Shown: positions 1 to 9,368 of the stretch, piece after piece
Position numbering within the stretch: position 1 is the stretch's first letter
Layout of the letters: every line of letters begins with the position of its first letter
Assembly: GCA_964434165.1 (NCBI GenBank)
Contig: CAYSUS010000010.1
Location: forward strand, 1-64,000
Reading direction: 5' to 3'
Length of the DNA stretch: 64,000 bases
Origin: CAYSUS01 sp964434165
Lineage (GTDB): Bacteria; Planctomycetota; Planctomycetia; Pirellulales; Thermoguttaceae
The notes under the pieces: model-generated
Seen by the model: the letters and a program-made list of their open reading frames with translations, nothing else
What the model was told of the DNA's origin: nothing
The model's database searches: none
Translations under genes and position numbers: made by a program

Positions 1-193
1 CACGGCACGGGGACCTCGTCCGTGGCTCTGTGCTGTCGGCCTAAATGATGCCTGTCCTTTTCTTCTGCCGGCGCGGCACGTCACGGCACGGGGACCTCGT
101 TCGTGGCTCTGTGCTGTCGGCCTAAATGATGCCTGTCCTTTTCTGTCCGACTTCCTTACCCCTATCTGGCATGAATAATGCCTGTCCTTTTCT
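1..193. repeat. Direct repeat of about 63 bp (two copies plus a partial third)
   Basis: The stretch at 1-63 recurs at 82-144 with one visible difference (tccgtggc versus ttcgtggc). The last 20 bases, ending in gcctgtccttttct, appear a third time at about 174-193. The copies lie downstream of the phosphopantetheinyl transferase gene, which is read leftward. I see no protein in this stretch. The left edge of the window may cut a longer array. Confidence 0.8.
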
Positions 194-295
194 TTTCTTC
201 TTCCTCAAACACCTGTCCGCCACTAAAATCCCTGAATCCCCCTTTTGTCTTTTCGGTTTCTGTTCTGCGCTTTTCTGCGGGGCTACGCCAAAGGA

Positions 296-1099
296 CTACG
301 GCAGGTCCCAGCGACGGGTCGCGGAGCCCTCCAAGTCGCGCGGGTCGCCTGAGCGGCGGAGCGGCAGCGTCGGGCAGAGACGCACCGCCAGCGGCCGGTC
401 GGCGCGGCGCCGCACGGCCAGCGCCACCTGGTGGCGGCCGCCGAGGCGGAGCTCGCCGAACTGCCAGGCGTCGGGCGTATCGTGCAGTCCCTCGTAGAGC
501 TCGATCGTCGTCGGGCCGTCCTTGCGGAGGTCGAAGGCGAACCCGCCCAGCGGAATCGAAAGCCCCACGCCCCGGGCCTTGACGTACGCCTCTTTGAGCG
601 TCCACAAGCGGTAGAAGGCGTCGGCCTGGTCGGCAGCCGGAAGACCCTGCACGAGGGCGGCTTCCGTGGCCGCGAAGAACCGGCCGGCCAGACCCGCGCA
701 GTCGGCCCCGCGCGTGCGGTCCTCGACGTCCACCCCCACGTCGCAGCCGGCGGCCACCAGGCAGACGATCAGCCCGTCGGTATGGGAGAGATTGAACTCC
801 AGGCCTGTCCCCGCGGGGCGCACGATCGACGGCTTGCCATGCAGGTTGCGCGCGAAGGCCCACTCCCGCGGATCGACGGGGGCGTAGCGGGACAGGGCAG
901 TTCGCAGAAGGGCCCGCGCCACGAGGTGCTCGTGCCGCTTCGGCGCCACGCGATAGCGGTGGAGCTGCTCGGTCTCGTCGGCGGAGAGCAGTCCGCGATA
1001 GGCCTCCAGGAGCCCGGCGTCGGCGGCCTCCTCGGGCCGCACGTACCACAGGTCCACGCGGCCCTCGGCGCGTGCGGCGGCCGACGCGGGGGAAGCCAT
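296..1099 (-). CDS. Sfp-type 4'-phosphopantetheinyl transferase
   Basis: This 267-residue enzyme is predicted to move phosphopantetheine from CoA to the conserved serine of carrier domains, converting apo to holo form. All three family signatures are visible: NLSHTDG at 103-109, VGVDVED at 121-127 with the Mg-binding acidic pair, and FYRLWTLKEAYVK at 162-174. The length fits the two-lobed Sfp/Gsp class rather than the short AcpS class, so secondary-metabolite carriers are the likely substrates. The start lies 3 bp after the stop of the TrpB2 gene, which implies one transcript and probably translational coupling. The divergent synthetase carries two carrier domains (Ser634, Ser1688) that need this modification. 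Family assignment is firm; the partner is inferred from position. Confidence 0.93.
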   Translation of the reverse strand: MASPASAAARAEGRVDLWYVRPEEAADAGLLEAYRGLLSADETEQLHRYRVAPKRHEHLVARALLRTALSRYAPVDPREWAFARNLHGKPSIVRPAGTGLEFNLSHTDGLIVCLVAAGCDVGVDVEDRTRGADCAGLAGRFFAATEAALVQGLPAADQADAFYRLWTLKEAYVKARGVGLSIPLGGFAFDLRKDGPTTIELYEGLHDTPDAWQFGELRLGGRHQVALAVRRRADRPLAVRLCPTLPLRRSGDPRDLEGSATRRWDLP

Positions 1100-1102
1100 C
1101 GG

Positions 1103-2554
1103 TCATTCCCTTTGGGGCGATCCTGCCAGGACCGTTTCGCCGGACGCCGCGGCGGGGACCTCCTCGTCGGTCACCGCCCCGTCGAGGAACTGCTCGTAGG
1201 ATTCCATGTCGCACAGCCCGTGGCCGCTCAAGCAGAAGACCAGGCACTTCTTCTCGCCGGTCTCTCGGCACCGCCGGGCCTCGACCACGGCCGCGCGGAT
1301 GGCGTGGGCCGTCTCCAGGGCGGGCACGATGCCCTCGGTGGCCGCGAACAGGCGCGCGGCCTCGAAGCATTCGTTCTGATCGAAGGCGACCGGCTCGACG
1401 AGTCCCAGGCTGGTCGCGTAGCTGACCAGCGGGGCCATGCCGTGGTAGCGGAGCCCGCCCGCCTGGATCTTGGGGGGCACGAACGCGTGTCCCAGGGTGT
1501 ACATCTTGGCCAGGGGCATGAGCTGCCCGGCGTCGCCGTAGTCGTAGCGGTACTCGCCCTGGCTGAGCGTGGGACAGGCCCGCGATTCGGCCGCCACCAG
1601 GCGGATGTCCGCGCCGGCGAGCTTGTCGGGCACGTAGGGGAAGGCCAGCCCGGCGAAGTTGCTGCCCCCGCCGGCGCAACCGATGATCACGTCGGGCCGG
1701 TCGTCGAACAGCTCGAACTGGGTCTGGGTCTCCAGCCCGACGATCGACTGGTGCAGCATCACGTGGTTCAGGACGCTGCCCATGGCGTACTTGGTATGGT
1801 CGCAGCCGACGGCGGTTTCCACGGCCTCGCTGATAGCGATGCCCAGGCTGCCCGGACAGTCGGGATCGGCGGCGAGCGACTGCCGTCCGGCCTCGGTGGC
1901 CTCGGAGGGGCTGGGCGCGACCCGGCCGCCCCACAGCCGGATCATGGTGCGGCGGTAGGGCCGCTGCTGGTAGGTCCAGCGGACCATGAACACTTGGCAC
2001 TCCAGTCCGAACAGGCTGCACGCCAGGGCCAGCGAGCAGCCCCACTGACCACCGCCGGTCTCGGTGGTCAGGCGCTGGACGCCCTCCTGGCGGCTGTAGA
2101 AGGCCTGGGGGATGGCGGTGTTGGGCTTGTGGCTGCCGGGCGGGCTCTGGCTCTCGTCTTTGAAGTAGATCCTCGCCGGCGTGCGCAGGGCCCGTTCCAG
2201 ACCCCGGGCGCGAACCAGCGGCGTGGGACGCCACACGGACAGGCCCCGGCGGACCTCGTCGGGGATCTCGATCCACCGCACGCGGGAGAACTCCTGCTCG
2301 ACCAGCGGGCGGGCGAGGATCGGGCGGAGGTCGGCGGGACGCAGGGGAAGCCCGGTCCGCGGATGGAACATCGGCGGCAGCGGGTCGGGCAGGTCGGCCG
2401 TCAGGTTGTACCACGCGGCGGGCAGCTCCACGTTGCTCAGCAGCGCCCGCTTGAGCCTGGTCTTCCGGCCGTTACGAAAGGATCGATTGCGTTGATGCAA
2501 GACTGCGCAATTGGGAGAAACCGTAGATTCCGGGTGGATGGTGCAATCGGCCAT
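1103..2554 (-). CDS. trpB2: TrpB2-type tryptophan synthase beta chain (PLP enzyme)
   Basis: A 483-residue PLP enzyme of the TrpB2 group, which condenses indole with serine to give tryptophan. The start at 2554 is chosen because AGGGAGG sits 6-7 nt upstream; an earlier in-frame start at 2581 overlaps that ribosome site. The PLP lysine is Lys143 in GSHKPNTA, the catalytic glutamate is Glu165 in ETGGGQWG, and a GGGSN phosphate loop follows. The sequence tracks TrpB2 along its whole length, including the long N-terminal extension lacking in TrpB1. Two usually conserved spots differ from the TrpB2 I recall: GSHKPN for GSHKIN, and ETGGG for ETGAG. No trpA or other trp gene is nearby. Its partner is a phosphopantetheinyl transferase, so a role in supplying an NRPS precursor is plausible but inferred. 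Confidence 0.88.
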   Translation of the reverse strand: MADCTIHPESTVSPNCAVLHQRNRSFRNGRKTRLKRALLSNVELPAAWYNLTADLPDPLPPMFHPRTGLPLRPADLRPILARPLVEQEFSRVRWIEIPDEVRRGLSVWRPTPLVRARGLERALRTPARIYFKDESQSPPGSHKPNTAIPQAFYSRQEGVQRLTTETGGGQWGCSLALACSLFGLECQVFMVRWTYQQRPYRRTMIRLWGGRVAPSPSEATEAGRQSLAADPDCPGSLGIAISEAVETAVGCDHTKYAMGSVLNHVMLHQSIVGLETQTQFELFDDRPDVIIGCAGGGSNFAGLAFPYVPDKLAGADIRLVAAESRACPTLSQGEYRYDYGDAGQLMPLAKMYTLGHAFVPPKIQAGGLRYHGMAPLVSYATSLGLVEPVAFDQNECFEAARLFAATEGIVPALETAHAIRAAVVEARRCRETGEKKCLVFCLSGHGLCDMESYEQFLDGAVTDEEVPAAASGETVLAGSPQRE

Positions 2555-3031
2555 TGTAATCCTCCCTGCGCTGCAAAGCATCTATTCGTCGGCGGAACGG
2601 GCAGGGTTTACGTGGGATTGGTACCCCAAACCACACGGCCGCCTGCGCGGGGTGGGTGCTGCGGAATGTCCGGGCTGTTCCGCCGCGATGCGGGCCGGGC
2701 AAACAACCATACCACCCTATTTGTGTTGCGGCGGCGAACCATCCCACCAAGGGGTGCGGTGTGTGCAAATGGGAAAACGGGAGAAAAAGTGCCGGCCTTA
2801 ATATAAACTGTGTGCGACAATTGCTCTGAGCACTTTCGGGTATCTGAGCATGGAGGGACGGATCGGTCGTGTACGATGGCCGGCGTCTCCCCGACGTTGC
2901 CGGAAGTCAACCACGCCCGCCCTCGCGCCATCGGCTGGCGCGGTACGTTGCCGTTTCGCCACACCCGGCGCGTGTCCCCTCGACAAGCGGATGCCTGAAT
3001 TCCTGCCGGCCGATTACCTGCCCCCCCCGAG
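2555..3031. other. Divergent intergenic region between trpB2 and the synthetase
   Basis: About 475 bp separate the two divergent units and should hold both promoters. An AT-rich patch (ttaatataaact) lies at about 2798-2809 in otherwise GC-rich DNA. I could not find a -35/-10 pair with good spacing for either strand. A run of eight C (3021-3028) ends 3 bp before the synthetase ATG, where a ribosome site would be expected. No credible ORF is seen. Confidence 0.6.
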
Positions 3032-6000
3032 ATGCTTGCTCCGACGTCTGCACGCCGCCCGAAGGCCCGCCCCCACCTGAGCGCAGAACTGCGGACCCTG
3101 GTGGACGTGGCCCGCTGGCGTGCCGCGGCCCAGGCCGAGGAGATCGCCTTCACATTCCTGGTGGACGGCCAGTCGCAGGAAGAGCACCTGACCTACGCCG
3201 GCCTGGACCGCCGCGCCAGGGCCGTGGCCGCGGAGCTTCAGGCCCGCGGCCTCGCAGGGGAGCGCGTTCTCCTGCTGTTTCATCCGGGGTTGGACTTCAA
3301 CGTGGCCTTGCTCGCGTGCCTCTACGCGGGCGCGGTGGCCGTGCCGGTGTATCCGCCGGACGCATTCCGCGCCCATCGCACGCTCCCCCGGTTGGAGGCG
3401 ATCTTTCGCGACGCCCAGGCCGTGGCGGTGCTGGGCTGCCGCGAGATCCTCTCCTGGGCCGGGTCCTGGGCCCGTCAGACCTGCGGCACCACCGTGCTGG
3501 AGATGGAGCTCCTGGGAGACGCCGCGGCCGACGACTGGAAGCCGCCGGCGCCGGACGAGGAACGGCTGGCCCTGCTTCAGTACACCTCCGGATCGACGGG
3601 CACGCCGCGGGGCGTCATGCTCACCCACGCGAACCTCACGCACAACCTCGAGGCCCTCCGTCGGCTCGACGCGGATGACGCGGTCGCCGTGTGTTGGGTG
3701 CCGCCTTTCCACGACATGGGGCTGATCGGCGGGATCATGCTGCCGATCCACGTGGGGCGCAGGATGGTGCTGATGTCGCCGCTGAGCTTCGTCCAGCACC
3801 CAGCGCGATGGCTTTGGGCTATCGCGCGCTACCGGGCGCGCACGTCGCCCTCGCCGAACTTCGGGTTCGAGCTCTGCCTGCGCAAAGTGACGGATGAGGA
3901 GTGCGAAGGGCTCGACCTGAGCTGCTGGAAGGCGGCCATCAACGGGGCCGAGCCGGTGCGGGCCGACACGATCGATCGTTTCGCCGAGCGGTTCGCGCGC
4001 TATGGCTTTCGCCGCGAGGCCTTCTTCCCGGCCTTCGGCATGGCCGAATCCACGTTGCTGGTCACGTGCGGCCAGCCCGAGGACCCGATCTTCAGCCCGG
4101 CCTTCTCGGCGCCGGCTTTGGCCGAGGACCGCGTCGAGCAGGTCGAGGCGGACGGAGCGTCCGCCCGGCGGCTGGTCGGTTGCGGCCGGCCCATCGCCCA
4201 GAGCGATCTGGTCATTGTCGAGCCGCGGACCCGACGGCGCGCGGCGCCGGGCCGGGTGGGCGAGATCTGGATTCGGAGTCCCAGCGTGGGCCTGGGGTAC
4301 TGGAACCGTCCCGAGGAGACCGAGCGGGTCTTCGGTGCCCGTCTTGCCGGTGAGAACGGCGAGGCCTACCTCCGCACCGGCGACCTGGGATTCGTGCACC
4401 AGGGGGCGCTGTTCGTGACGGGGCGCCTGAAGGAGCTGATCATCCTGGGCGGCCGCAATTACTACCCGCAGGACATCGAGGCTGTCGTGCGGTCGGCCCA
4501 TGCGGCGATCAAGGCGGACGGTTGCGCGGCGGTATCCGCCGAGAGTGCGGAAGGCGAGCAACTGGCGATCGTCGCCGAAGTGCTCCGCCCCAAGAGGGTC
4601 AACCTCGACGAGGTGATTCGCGCGATCCGCCGCGAAGTGGCCGACGCGCTGGAGCTGACGCCCTGCGCCGTGGTGTTGATTCCCGCCGGCACGCTCCCCA
4701 AGACGTCCAGCGGCAAGACACGCCGCCGGGCGATCCGCGAGGAGCTTTCCCGCCGCGAGATCACGGCGCTTGCCCAGTGGTGGGCGCATGACGCCGCGCC
4801 CCACGGCGGGCCTGGCACCGACGACCCGCCCCGGGGCGCGCTCGAGGAGAGCCTGGCTGCCTGGTTCGCCGAGGTGCTCGGCGTGCCGGCCGTGGGGCGG
4901 GGCGAGGACTTTTTCGCGCTGGGCGGCCATTCGCTCCCCGCGGTGCAACTGGCCGCGCGGATCGCGGAGGCCCTGGGGATCGAGACCCCGCTGGCGGTCC
5001 TGTTCCAGCATCCGACGGTGGCCGACCTGGCCGCCTGGATCGAAGCCCGTCAGCCGGCGGCCACCGGACCGTCGCGCGGCGGGATCTCCCGCCTCGGTGC
5101 GGACGCGCCGCCGGTCCTTTCCTCGGCCGAGCAGCGGTTGTGGTTCTTCGACCGCCTGGCCCCGCAGCATCCGTTCTACAACATGCCGGTGGCGGCGCGC
5201 CTGAACGGGCCGCTCGACGCCGACGCCCTGGAGCAGGCCCTTGGCCAGGTCGTGGCCCGACACGAGGCGCTGCGCACCACGTACCCGTCCGAATCCGGCG
5301 TGCCCGTGCGTCGCGTGGCGGCATCGATCGAGGCGCCGCTCGGGCGCGTGGATCTGGGGGCGGTGCCCGAGTCGGAGCGCGAGTCGGAGCTCGAGCGCCG
5401 CCTGGTGGAGGAGGCACGGCGTCCGTTCGACTTGGCGGCCGGCCCGCTCGCGCGATTCGTCCTCTACCGGCTCGGCCCGCGCGAGCATGTCCTGCTGATG
5501 GCGATGCATCACATCGTGATCGACGGGTGGTCGATAGGACGGATCGCCGAGGAGGTGGGGCAGCGCTACGCGGCGATCCGCGAGGGCCGCCGTCTCCCGG
5601 CCGCGCCGCTCCCGCTGACCTGCGCCGACTTCGCCGCGTGGCAACAGGGGCAGTTGGCAAGCGGGGCGCTGGACGACGACGCGGCGTACTGGTGCGCGAG
5701 GCTCTCGCCCGAGCCCCCGCCCCTGGAGCTGCCGTCGGATCGCCTCCGGCCGAGGCGTCCGAGCTATCGTGGCGGCCTGCGTCCCATCGAGGTCTCCGCC
5801 GACGTGTGCGGGGCGGTTCGGGCTCTTGCCGCGCGTGAAAACACCACGACGTTCGCCGTGCTCATGGCGGCTTACAACGTGGTGCTCAGCCGGTTCTGCC
5901 GCCAGACGGACGTGGCCGTGGGCACGATCGTGGCCAATCGCACGCGCCGCGAGCTCGAGCCCCTGGTGGGGTTCTTCGCCAACACGCTGGTGATCCGCAG

Positions 6001-9000
6001 CGACCTGTCGGCCGACCCCACGTTCCGCGAGCTTCTCGGGCGGGTCCGCCGCACCGTGCTCGAGGCCTTCGACCACCAGGAGCTCCCGTTCGACAGGCTC
6101 GTGGAGAGGCTCGCCCCGAACCGGCCGCAGGATCGCGCCCCGCTGTTTCAAGTGGCCCTGGTTCTGGAGAACATGCCGCTGTCGCTCTCGACGCTCGAGC
6201 AGGTCGAGGTCGAGCCGATCACCATCGACAACGGCACGGCCAAGTACGACCTGGCGCTGCTCCTGTTCGAGCAGGGCGACCGCATTACCGGCCAGGCGGA
6301 ATACGCCCGCGACCTGTTCGACGCGGCGACGATCGACCGGTTCCTTGCGGCCTTCGCGAGCGTGCTGGCCGCGGCCGTGGAGAGTCCGGACCGACCCATC
6401 TCGCGCCTGCCGCTGGTGGACGCCGAGGAGCGGCGGCTTCTTCTCGACCCCGGCCCGTCGCGTGCTGCTGCCGCGCCTTCGTCCTGCCTGCACGAGCTCG
6501 TCGAAGCGCACGCACGCCGCGCTCCGGGCGCCCCGGCGGTCCGCTTCCGGGGACGCACCTGGACGTACGAGGAAGTGGACCGCGCGGCCAACCGGCTCGC
6601 CGCGGCTCTGATGCAGCGCGGCGCCAAGCCCGACCTGCCCGTGTCCGTCCTGCTGGAGCGGTCGGCGGAATCGGTGATCGCGCTGTTGGGCGTGCTCAAG
6701 TCGGGCGCCGCGCTGGTCCCGCTCGATCCGGCGCTTCCCGCCGAGCGGCTCGCCTTCCTGCTGAAGGACACCCAGGCCCGCCTGGTCGTCACCAGCCGGG
6801 CCCTGGCCGAGCGCCTGCCCGTGACCGGCGCGGAGCCGGTGCTCATCGAGGACCTCGCGCTGGAGGTGCCCGGCGCGGGCCCGCGTCCGCGCGCCAGCGG
6901 CGTTCAACCCGAGAACCTGGCCTATATTCTCTACACGTCCGGCTCGACCGGGCGTCCCAAGGGCGTGCTCATCGAGCACCGCGGCGCGGCCGCCTTCGTC
7001 GCAGGCTTCAATCGAGTCCTGCGGATCGAGCCCGACTGTCGGGTGCTGCATTTCTTCTCGGCGTCCAGCGACGGGACGATCTCCGACGTGTTCTCGGCCC
7101 TCGCCTCCGGGGCCTGCCTGGTGGTGGCGGGGCCCGAAACGCTCCACGAGCACGATGCACTGCACCGCCTCATGCGCGGCGAGCGGGTGACCACGGCCAC
7201 GCTCACGCCCTCGATGCTGCCTCTGCTCGATCCCGATGAACTGCCGGACCTGCACACCGTGTGCTCGGTGGGCGAGGCGGCCCCGGCCGACCTGGTCGCG
7301 CGCTGGGGCCGGCCGGGACGCCGGCTGATCAACGGCTACGGCGTCACCGAGGCGGCCTGCGGGGCCTGCCTCGCGGAGTTGACGTCGGCCCAGGGCACGC
7401 CGTCCACCATCGGGCGGCCGCTGGAGCACGTGCGGATGTACGTGCTGGACGAGCACCTGGAGCCGGTGCCGATCGGCGTGCCCGGCGAGATCTGCATCGG
7501 AGGCGTCCAGGTGGGCCGCGGCTATCTGAACCGCCCCGAGCAGACGGCGCGGAGCTTCGTGACCGATCCGTTTCGCGACGGGCCCGATGCCCGGCTCTAT
7601 CGCACCGGCGACCTGGGACGCCGCCTGGCCGATGGAAGCATCGTGCTGGTGGGACGCTTCGACCAGCAGGTCAAGATCCACGGCTTTCGGGTGGAGCCGG
7701 GCGAGATCGCCGCCGTCCTGGAGCAGCACCCGCGCGTCGAGCAGGCGGCCGTGGTCGCGCGCGAGGATCAGCCGGGCGAGGTCCGCCTGGCCGCGTACGT
7801 GGTGGTGCGCGAGCCCGGTCCGGCTTCCGAATTGCGGACCTACCTGACCCGACGGCTCCCGCGGCACATGGTCCCCGCGTCCATCGTGATGCTCGACGCG
7901 CTGCCGCGGACCTTGCAGGGCAAGATCGACCACGCGGCCCTGCCGGCGCCCGCGGACCGTCGCGAAGGGCGTGCGGCGGTTCGCCTCGCGCCCCGCGACG
8001 CGCCGGAGCGGCTCGTGGCCGAGGTGTGGCGCGAGCTGCTCTCGCTGGACCGCGTGGGCGTGGACGAAGACTTCTTCGAGCTGGGCGGCCACTCGATGCT
8101 GGCCGTGCAGGTCATGTCCCAGATCGAGCGGCGCAGCGGGCGGCGGCTGCCGCTTTCGGCGTTCTTCCACGAACCCACGGTCGAGCACCTGGCGCGCCTG
8201 CTGCGCCGGCCGGACGGGGAAGAGCCCGAGGCGGTGCTCGTCCCCCTGGCCACCGGCGGCGCGGGGCGGCCCCTGTTCTGCGTTCATCCGGCGGGCGGGA
8301 CGGTGTTCTGCTACCGGGCCCTGGCCGAGCAGTTGGCCCAGACGCGGCCCGTCTATGGAATCCAGGCCGTGGGCATCGACGGGCAGGCCGCGGCCCATCG
8401 CCGCATTGACCAGATGGCCGCGCACTACGTCGAGGCGATGCGCAGCGTCCAGCCCACCGGGCCGTACCTGCTGGCGGGCTGGTCGTTAGGCGGCAACGTC
8501 GCCCAGGAGATGGCCTGCCAGCTCACCGAGCAGGGCGACGAGGTCGGCATGCTGGCGCTGCTCGACGCCGCGGCCCTGCCCACCGACCGCCGGCCGGACG
8601 CCGCCGACTTCCTGCCGATGCTCATGGAGTTCTTCCCCCAGGAGGACCATCTGCCCCTGGAGGAGATCCAGGCCATGCCGGTCGCGGAGCAACTGGAGTT
8701 CTTCATGCGACGCGCTGGGCAGGCGGGCATTGCAGCCCAGGGAGACCTCGCCGCGGCACACCACGTGTTCGAGGTGTTCAAGAGCAGCATGCAGGCCGTC
8801 GTGGAGCACCGTCAGAGGCCGTTTGCCGGCAAGGTCACCCTGTTTGCCGCCCAGCAGCGGGAGTCGTGGCTGGGGCGCAACGGCGACGATCTGTTGGGTT
8901 GGGAGGACTGGGCGGATGAGGTCGAGGTCCTCAAGGTGCCTGGCGGACACATCCAGATGGTGCATCCACCGTATGTTCGAGCCCTTGGCGAGGCGCTTTC

Positions 9001-9061
9001 GGGCTGCCTTGGCCGGGCAGGTGGTGAGAGGCGTTGTGGACTTCCCCACGAGCACCCGTGA
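3032..9061 (+). CDS. Hybrid FAAL-PCP-C-A-PCP-TE nonribosomal peptide synthetase
   Basis: A 2009-residue single-chain assembly line. Residues about 15-590 form a fatty acyl-AMP ligase (YTSGSTGTPRG from 184, KTSSGKTRR near the end). PCP1 has GGHS with the arm serine at 634. The condensation domain, about 690-1130, carries HHIVIDG at 826-832. The adenylation domain, about 1145-1640, has YTSGSTGRPKG from 1301, NGYGVTE and GRFDQQVKIHGFRVEPGE. PCP2 has its serine at 1688. The C-terminal thioesterase has GWSLGG with Ser1818 and His1973. All expected catalytic motifs are intact. The order predicts a loaded fatty acid, one condensation with one amino acid, and hydrolytic release, giving an N-acyl amino acid. 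Hand alignment with GrsA gives the pocket D-G-S-T-C-V-G-C-G-K, which I cannot match to a known substrate. The ATG at 3032 has no clear ribosome site. Confidence 0.95.
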   Translation: MLAPTSARRPKARPHLSAELRTLVDVARWRAAAQAEEIAFTFLVDGQSQEEHLTYAGLDRRARAVAAELQARGLAGERVLLLFHPGLDFNVALLACLYAGAVAVPVYPPDAFRAHRTLPRLEAIFRDAQAVAVLGCREILSWAGSWARQTCGTTVLEMELLGDAAADDWKPPAPDEERLALLQYTSGSTGTPRGVMLTHANLTHNLEALRRLDADDAVAVCWVPPFHDMGLIGGIMLPIHVGRRMVLMSPLSFVQHPARWLWAIARYRARTSPSPNFGFELCLRKVTDEECEGLDLSCWKAAINGAEPVRADTIDRFAERFARYGFRREAFFPAFGMAESTLLVTCGQPEDPIFSPAFSAPALAEDRVEQVEADGASARRLVGCGRPIAQSDLVIVEPRTRRRAAPGRVGEIWIRSPSVGLGYWNRPEETERVFGARLAGENGEAYLRTGDLGFVHQGALFVTGRLKELIILGGRNYYPQDIEAVVRSAHAAIKADGCAAVSAESAEGEQLAIVAEVLRPKRVNLDEVIRAIRREVADALELTPCAVVLIPAGTLPKTSSGKTRRRAIREELSRREITALAQWWAHDAAPHGGPGTDDPPRGALEESLAAWFAEVLGVPAVGRGEDFFALGGHSLPAVQLAARIAEALGIETPLAVLFQHPTVADLAAWIEARQPAATGPSRGGISRLGADAPPVLSSAEQRLWFFDRLAPQHPFYNMPVAARLNGPLDADALEQALGQVVARHEALRTTYPSESGVPVRRVAASIEAPLGRVDLGAVPESERESELERRLVEEARRPFDLAAGPLARFVLYRLGPREHVLLMAMHHIVIDGWSIGRIAEEVGQRYAAIREGRRLPAAPLPLTCADFAAWQQGQLASGALDDDAAYWCARLSPEPPPLELPSDRLRPRRPSYRGGLRPIEVSADVCGAVRALAARENTTTFAVLMAAYNVVLSRFCRQTDVAVGTIVANRTRRELEPLVGFFANTLVIRSDLSADPTFRELLGRVRRTVLEAFDHQELPFDRLVERLAPNRPQDRAPLFQVALVLENMPLSLSTLEQVEVEPITIDNGTAKYDLALLLFEQGDRITGQAEYARDLFDAATIDRFLAAFASVLAAAVESPDRPISRLPLVDAEERRLLLDPGPSRAAAAPSSCLHELVEAHARRAPGAPAVRFRGRTWTYEEVDRAANRLAAALMQRGAKPDLPVSVLLERSAESVIALLGVLKSGAALVPLDPALPAERLAFLLKDTQARLVVTSRALAERLPVTGAEPVLIEDLALEVPGAGPRPRASGVQPENLAYILYTSGSTGRPKGVLIEHRGAAAFVAGFNRVLRIEPDCRVLHFFSASSDGTISDVFSALASGACLVVAGPETLHEHDALHRLMRGERVTTATLTPSMLPLLDPDELPDLHTVCSVGEAAPADLVARWGRPGRRLINGYGVTEAACGACLAELTSAQGTPSTIGRPLEHVRMYVLDEHLEPVPIGVPGEICIGGVQVGRGYLNRPEQTARSFVTDPFRDGPDARLYRTGDLGRRLADGSIVLVGRFDQQVKIHGFRVEPGEIAAVLEQHPRVEQAAVVAREDQPGEVRLAAYVVVREPGPASELRTYLTRRLPRHMVPASIVMLDALPRTLQGKIDHAALPAPADRREGRAAVRLAPRDAPERLVAEVWRELLSLDRVGVDEDFFELGGHSMLAVQVMSQIERRSGRRLPLSAFFHEPTVEHLARLLRRPDGEEPEAVLVPLATGGAGRPLFCVHPAGGTVFCYRALAEQLAQTRPVYGIQAVGIDGQAAAHRRIDQMAAHYVEAMRSVQPTGPYLLAGWSLGGNVAQEMACQLTEQGDEVGMLALLDAAALPTDRRPDAADFLPMLMEFFPQEDHLPLEEIQAMPVAEQLEFFMRRAGQAGIAAQGDLAAAHHVFEVFKSSMQAVVEHRQRPFAGKVTLFAAQQRESWLGRNGDDLLGWEDWADEVEVLKVPGGHIQMVHPPYVRALGEALSGCLGRAGGERRCGLPHEHP

Positions 9062-9368
9062 ACGCGGTCCGGACGCAGTGATCGACCGGGGGCCGGGTAA
9101 CGACAGACAAGCAAACACCCGCCTGAGGCGCACTAGCCCCCCAGGGTGGAAGGCTGCCACCCCAGGAACAACCTTTCCCGCTGGGGGTCGTCGAAATACT
9201 ATACGTATTGGGGGACGACGGCCCGACGAATGGTAGGTAGGGGTTGCCTGCCGGGCGGCTTTGTGGACGCGACTTGCCGTCAGGGGCAACCGCCTTCGGT
9301 CGCGCAGGCCCGCAGGGGATGCGCCGCGCAAGGCTTGGACGAGAAAACGCGGTGCCGGAGAGAACAAC
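9062..9368. other. Intergenic region after the synthetase
   Basis: About 307 bp. A short hairpin, GGGTGG/CCACCC with a 7-nt loop, lies near 9146-9164 but has no T-run, so it is not a convincing intrinsic terminator. An AT-richer stretch around 9195-9212 (aatactatacgtattg) is palindromic around tacgta and might hold a promoter. No gene is supported. Confidence 0.4.

Noticed and set aside
1..193. CRISPR array at the left edge
   Set aside because: Only two full units, far longer than CRISPR repeats, with no regular spacers and no cas gene in the window.
431..2806. Plus-strand open frame of about 790 codons opposite the PPTase and TrpB2 genes
   Set aside because: It is a composition shadow; the minus-strand genes have full family motifs and ribosome sites.
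3014..8425. Open frame of about 1800 codons on the minus strand opposite the synthetase
   Set aside because: It mirrors the high GC3 coding pattern of the plus-strand synthetase and has no recognisable domain; the plus-strand product has all NRPS motifs.
9146..9164. Hairpin after the synthetase as terminator
   Set aside because: The stem is only 6 bp and no T-run follows.
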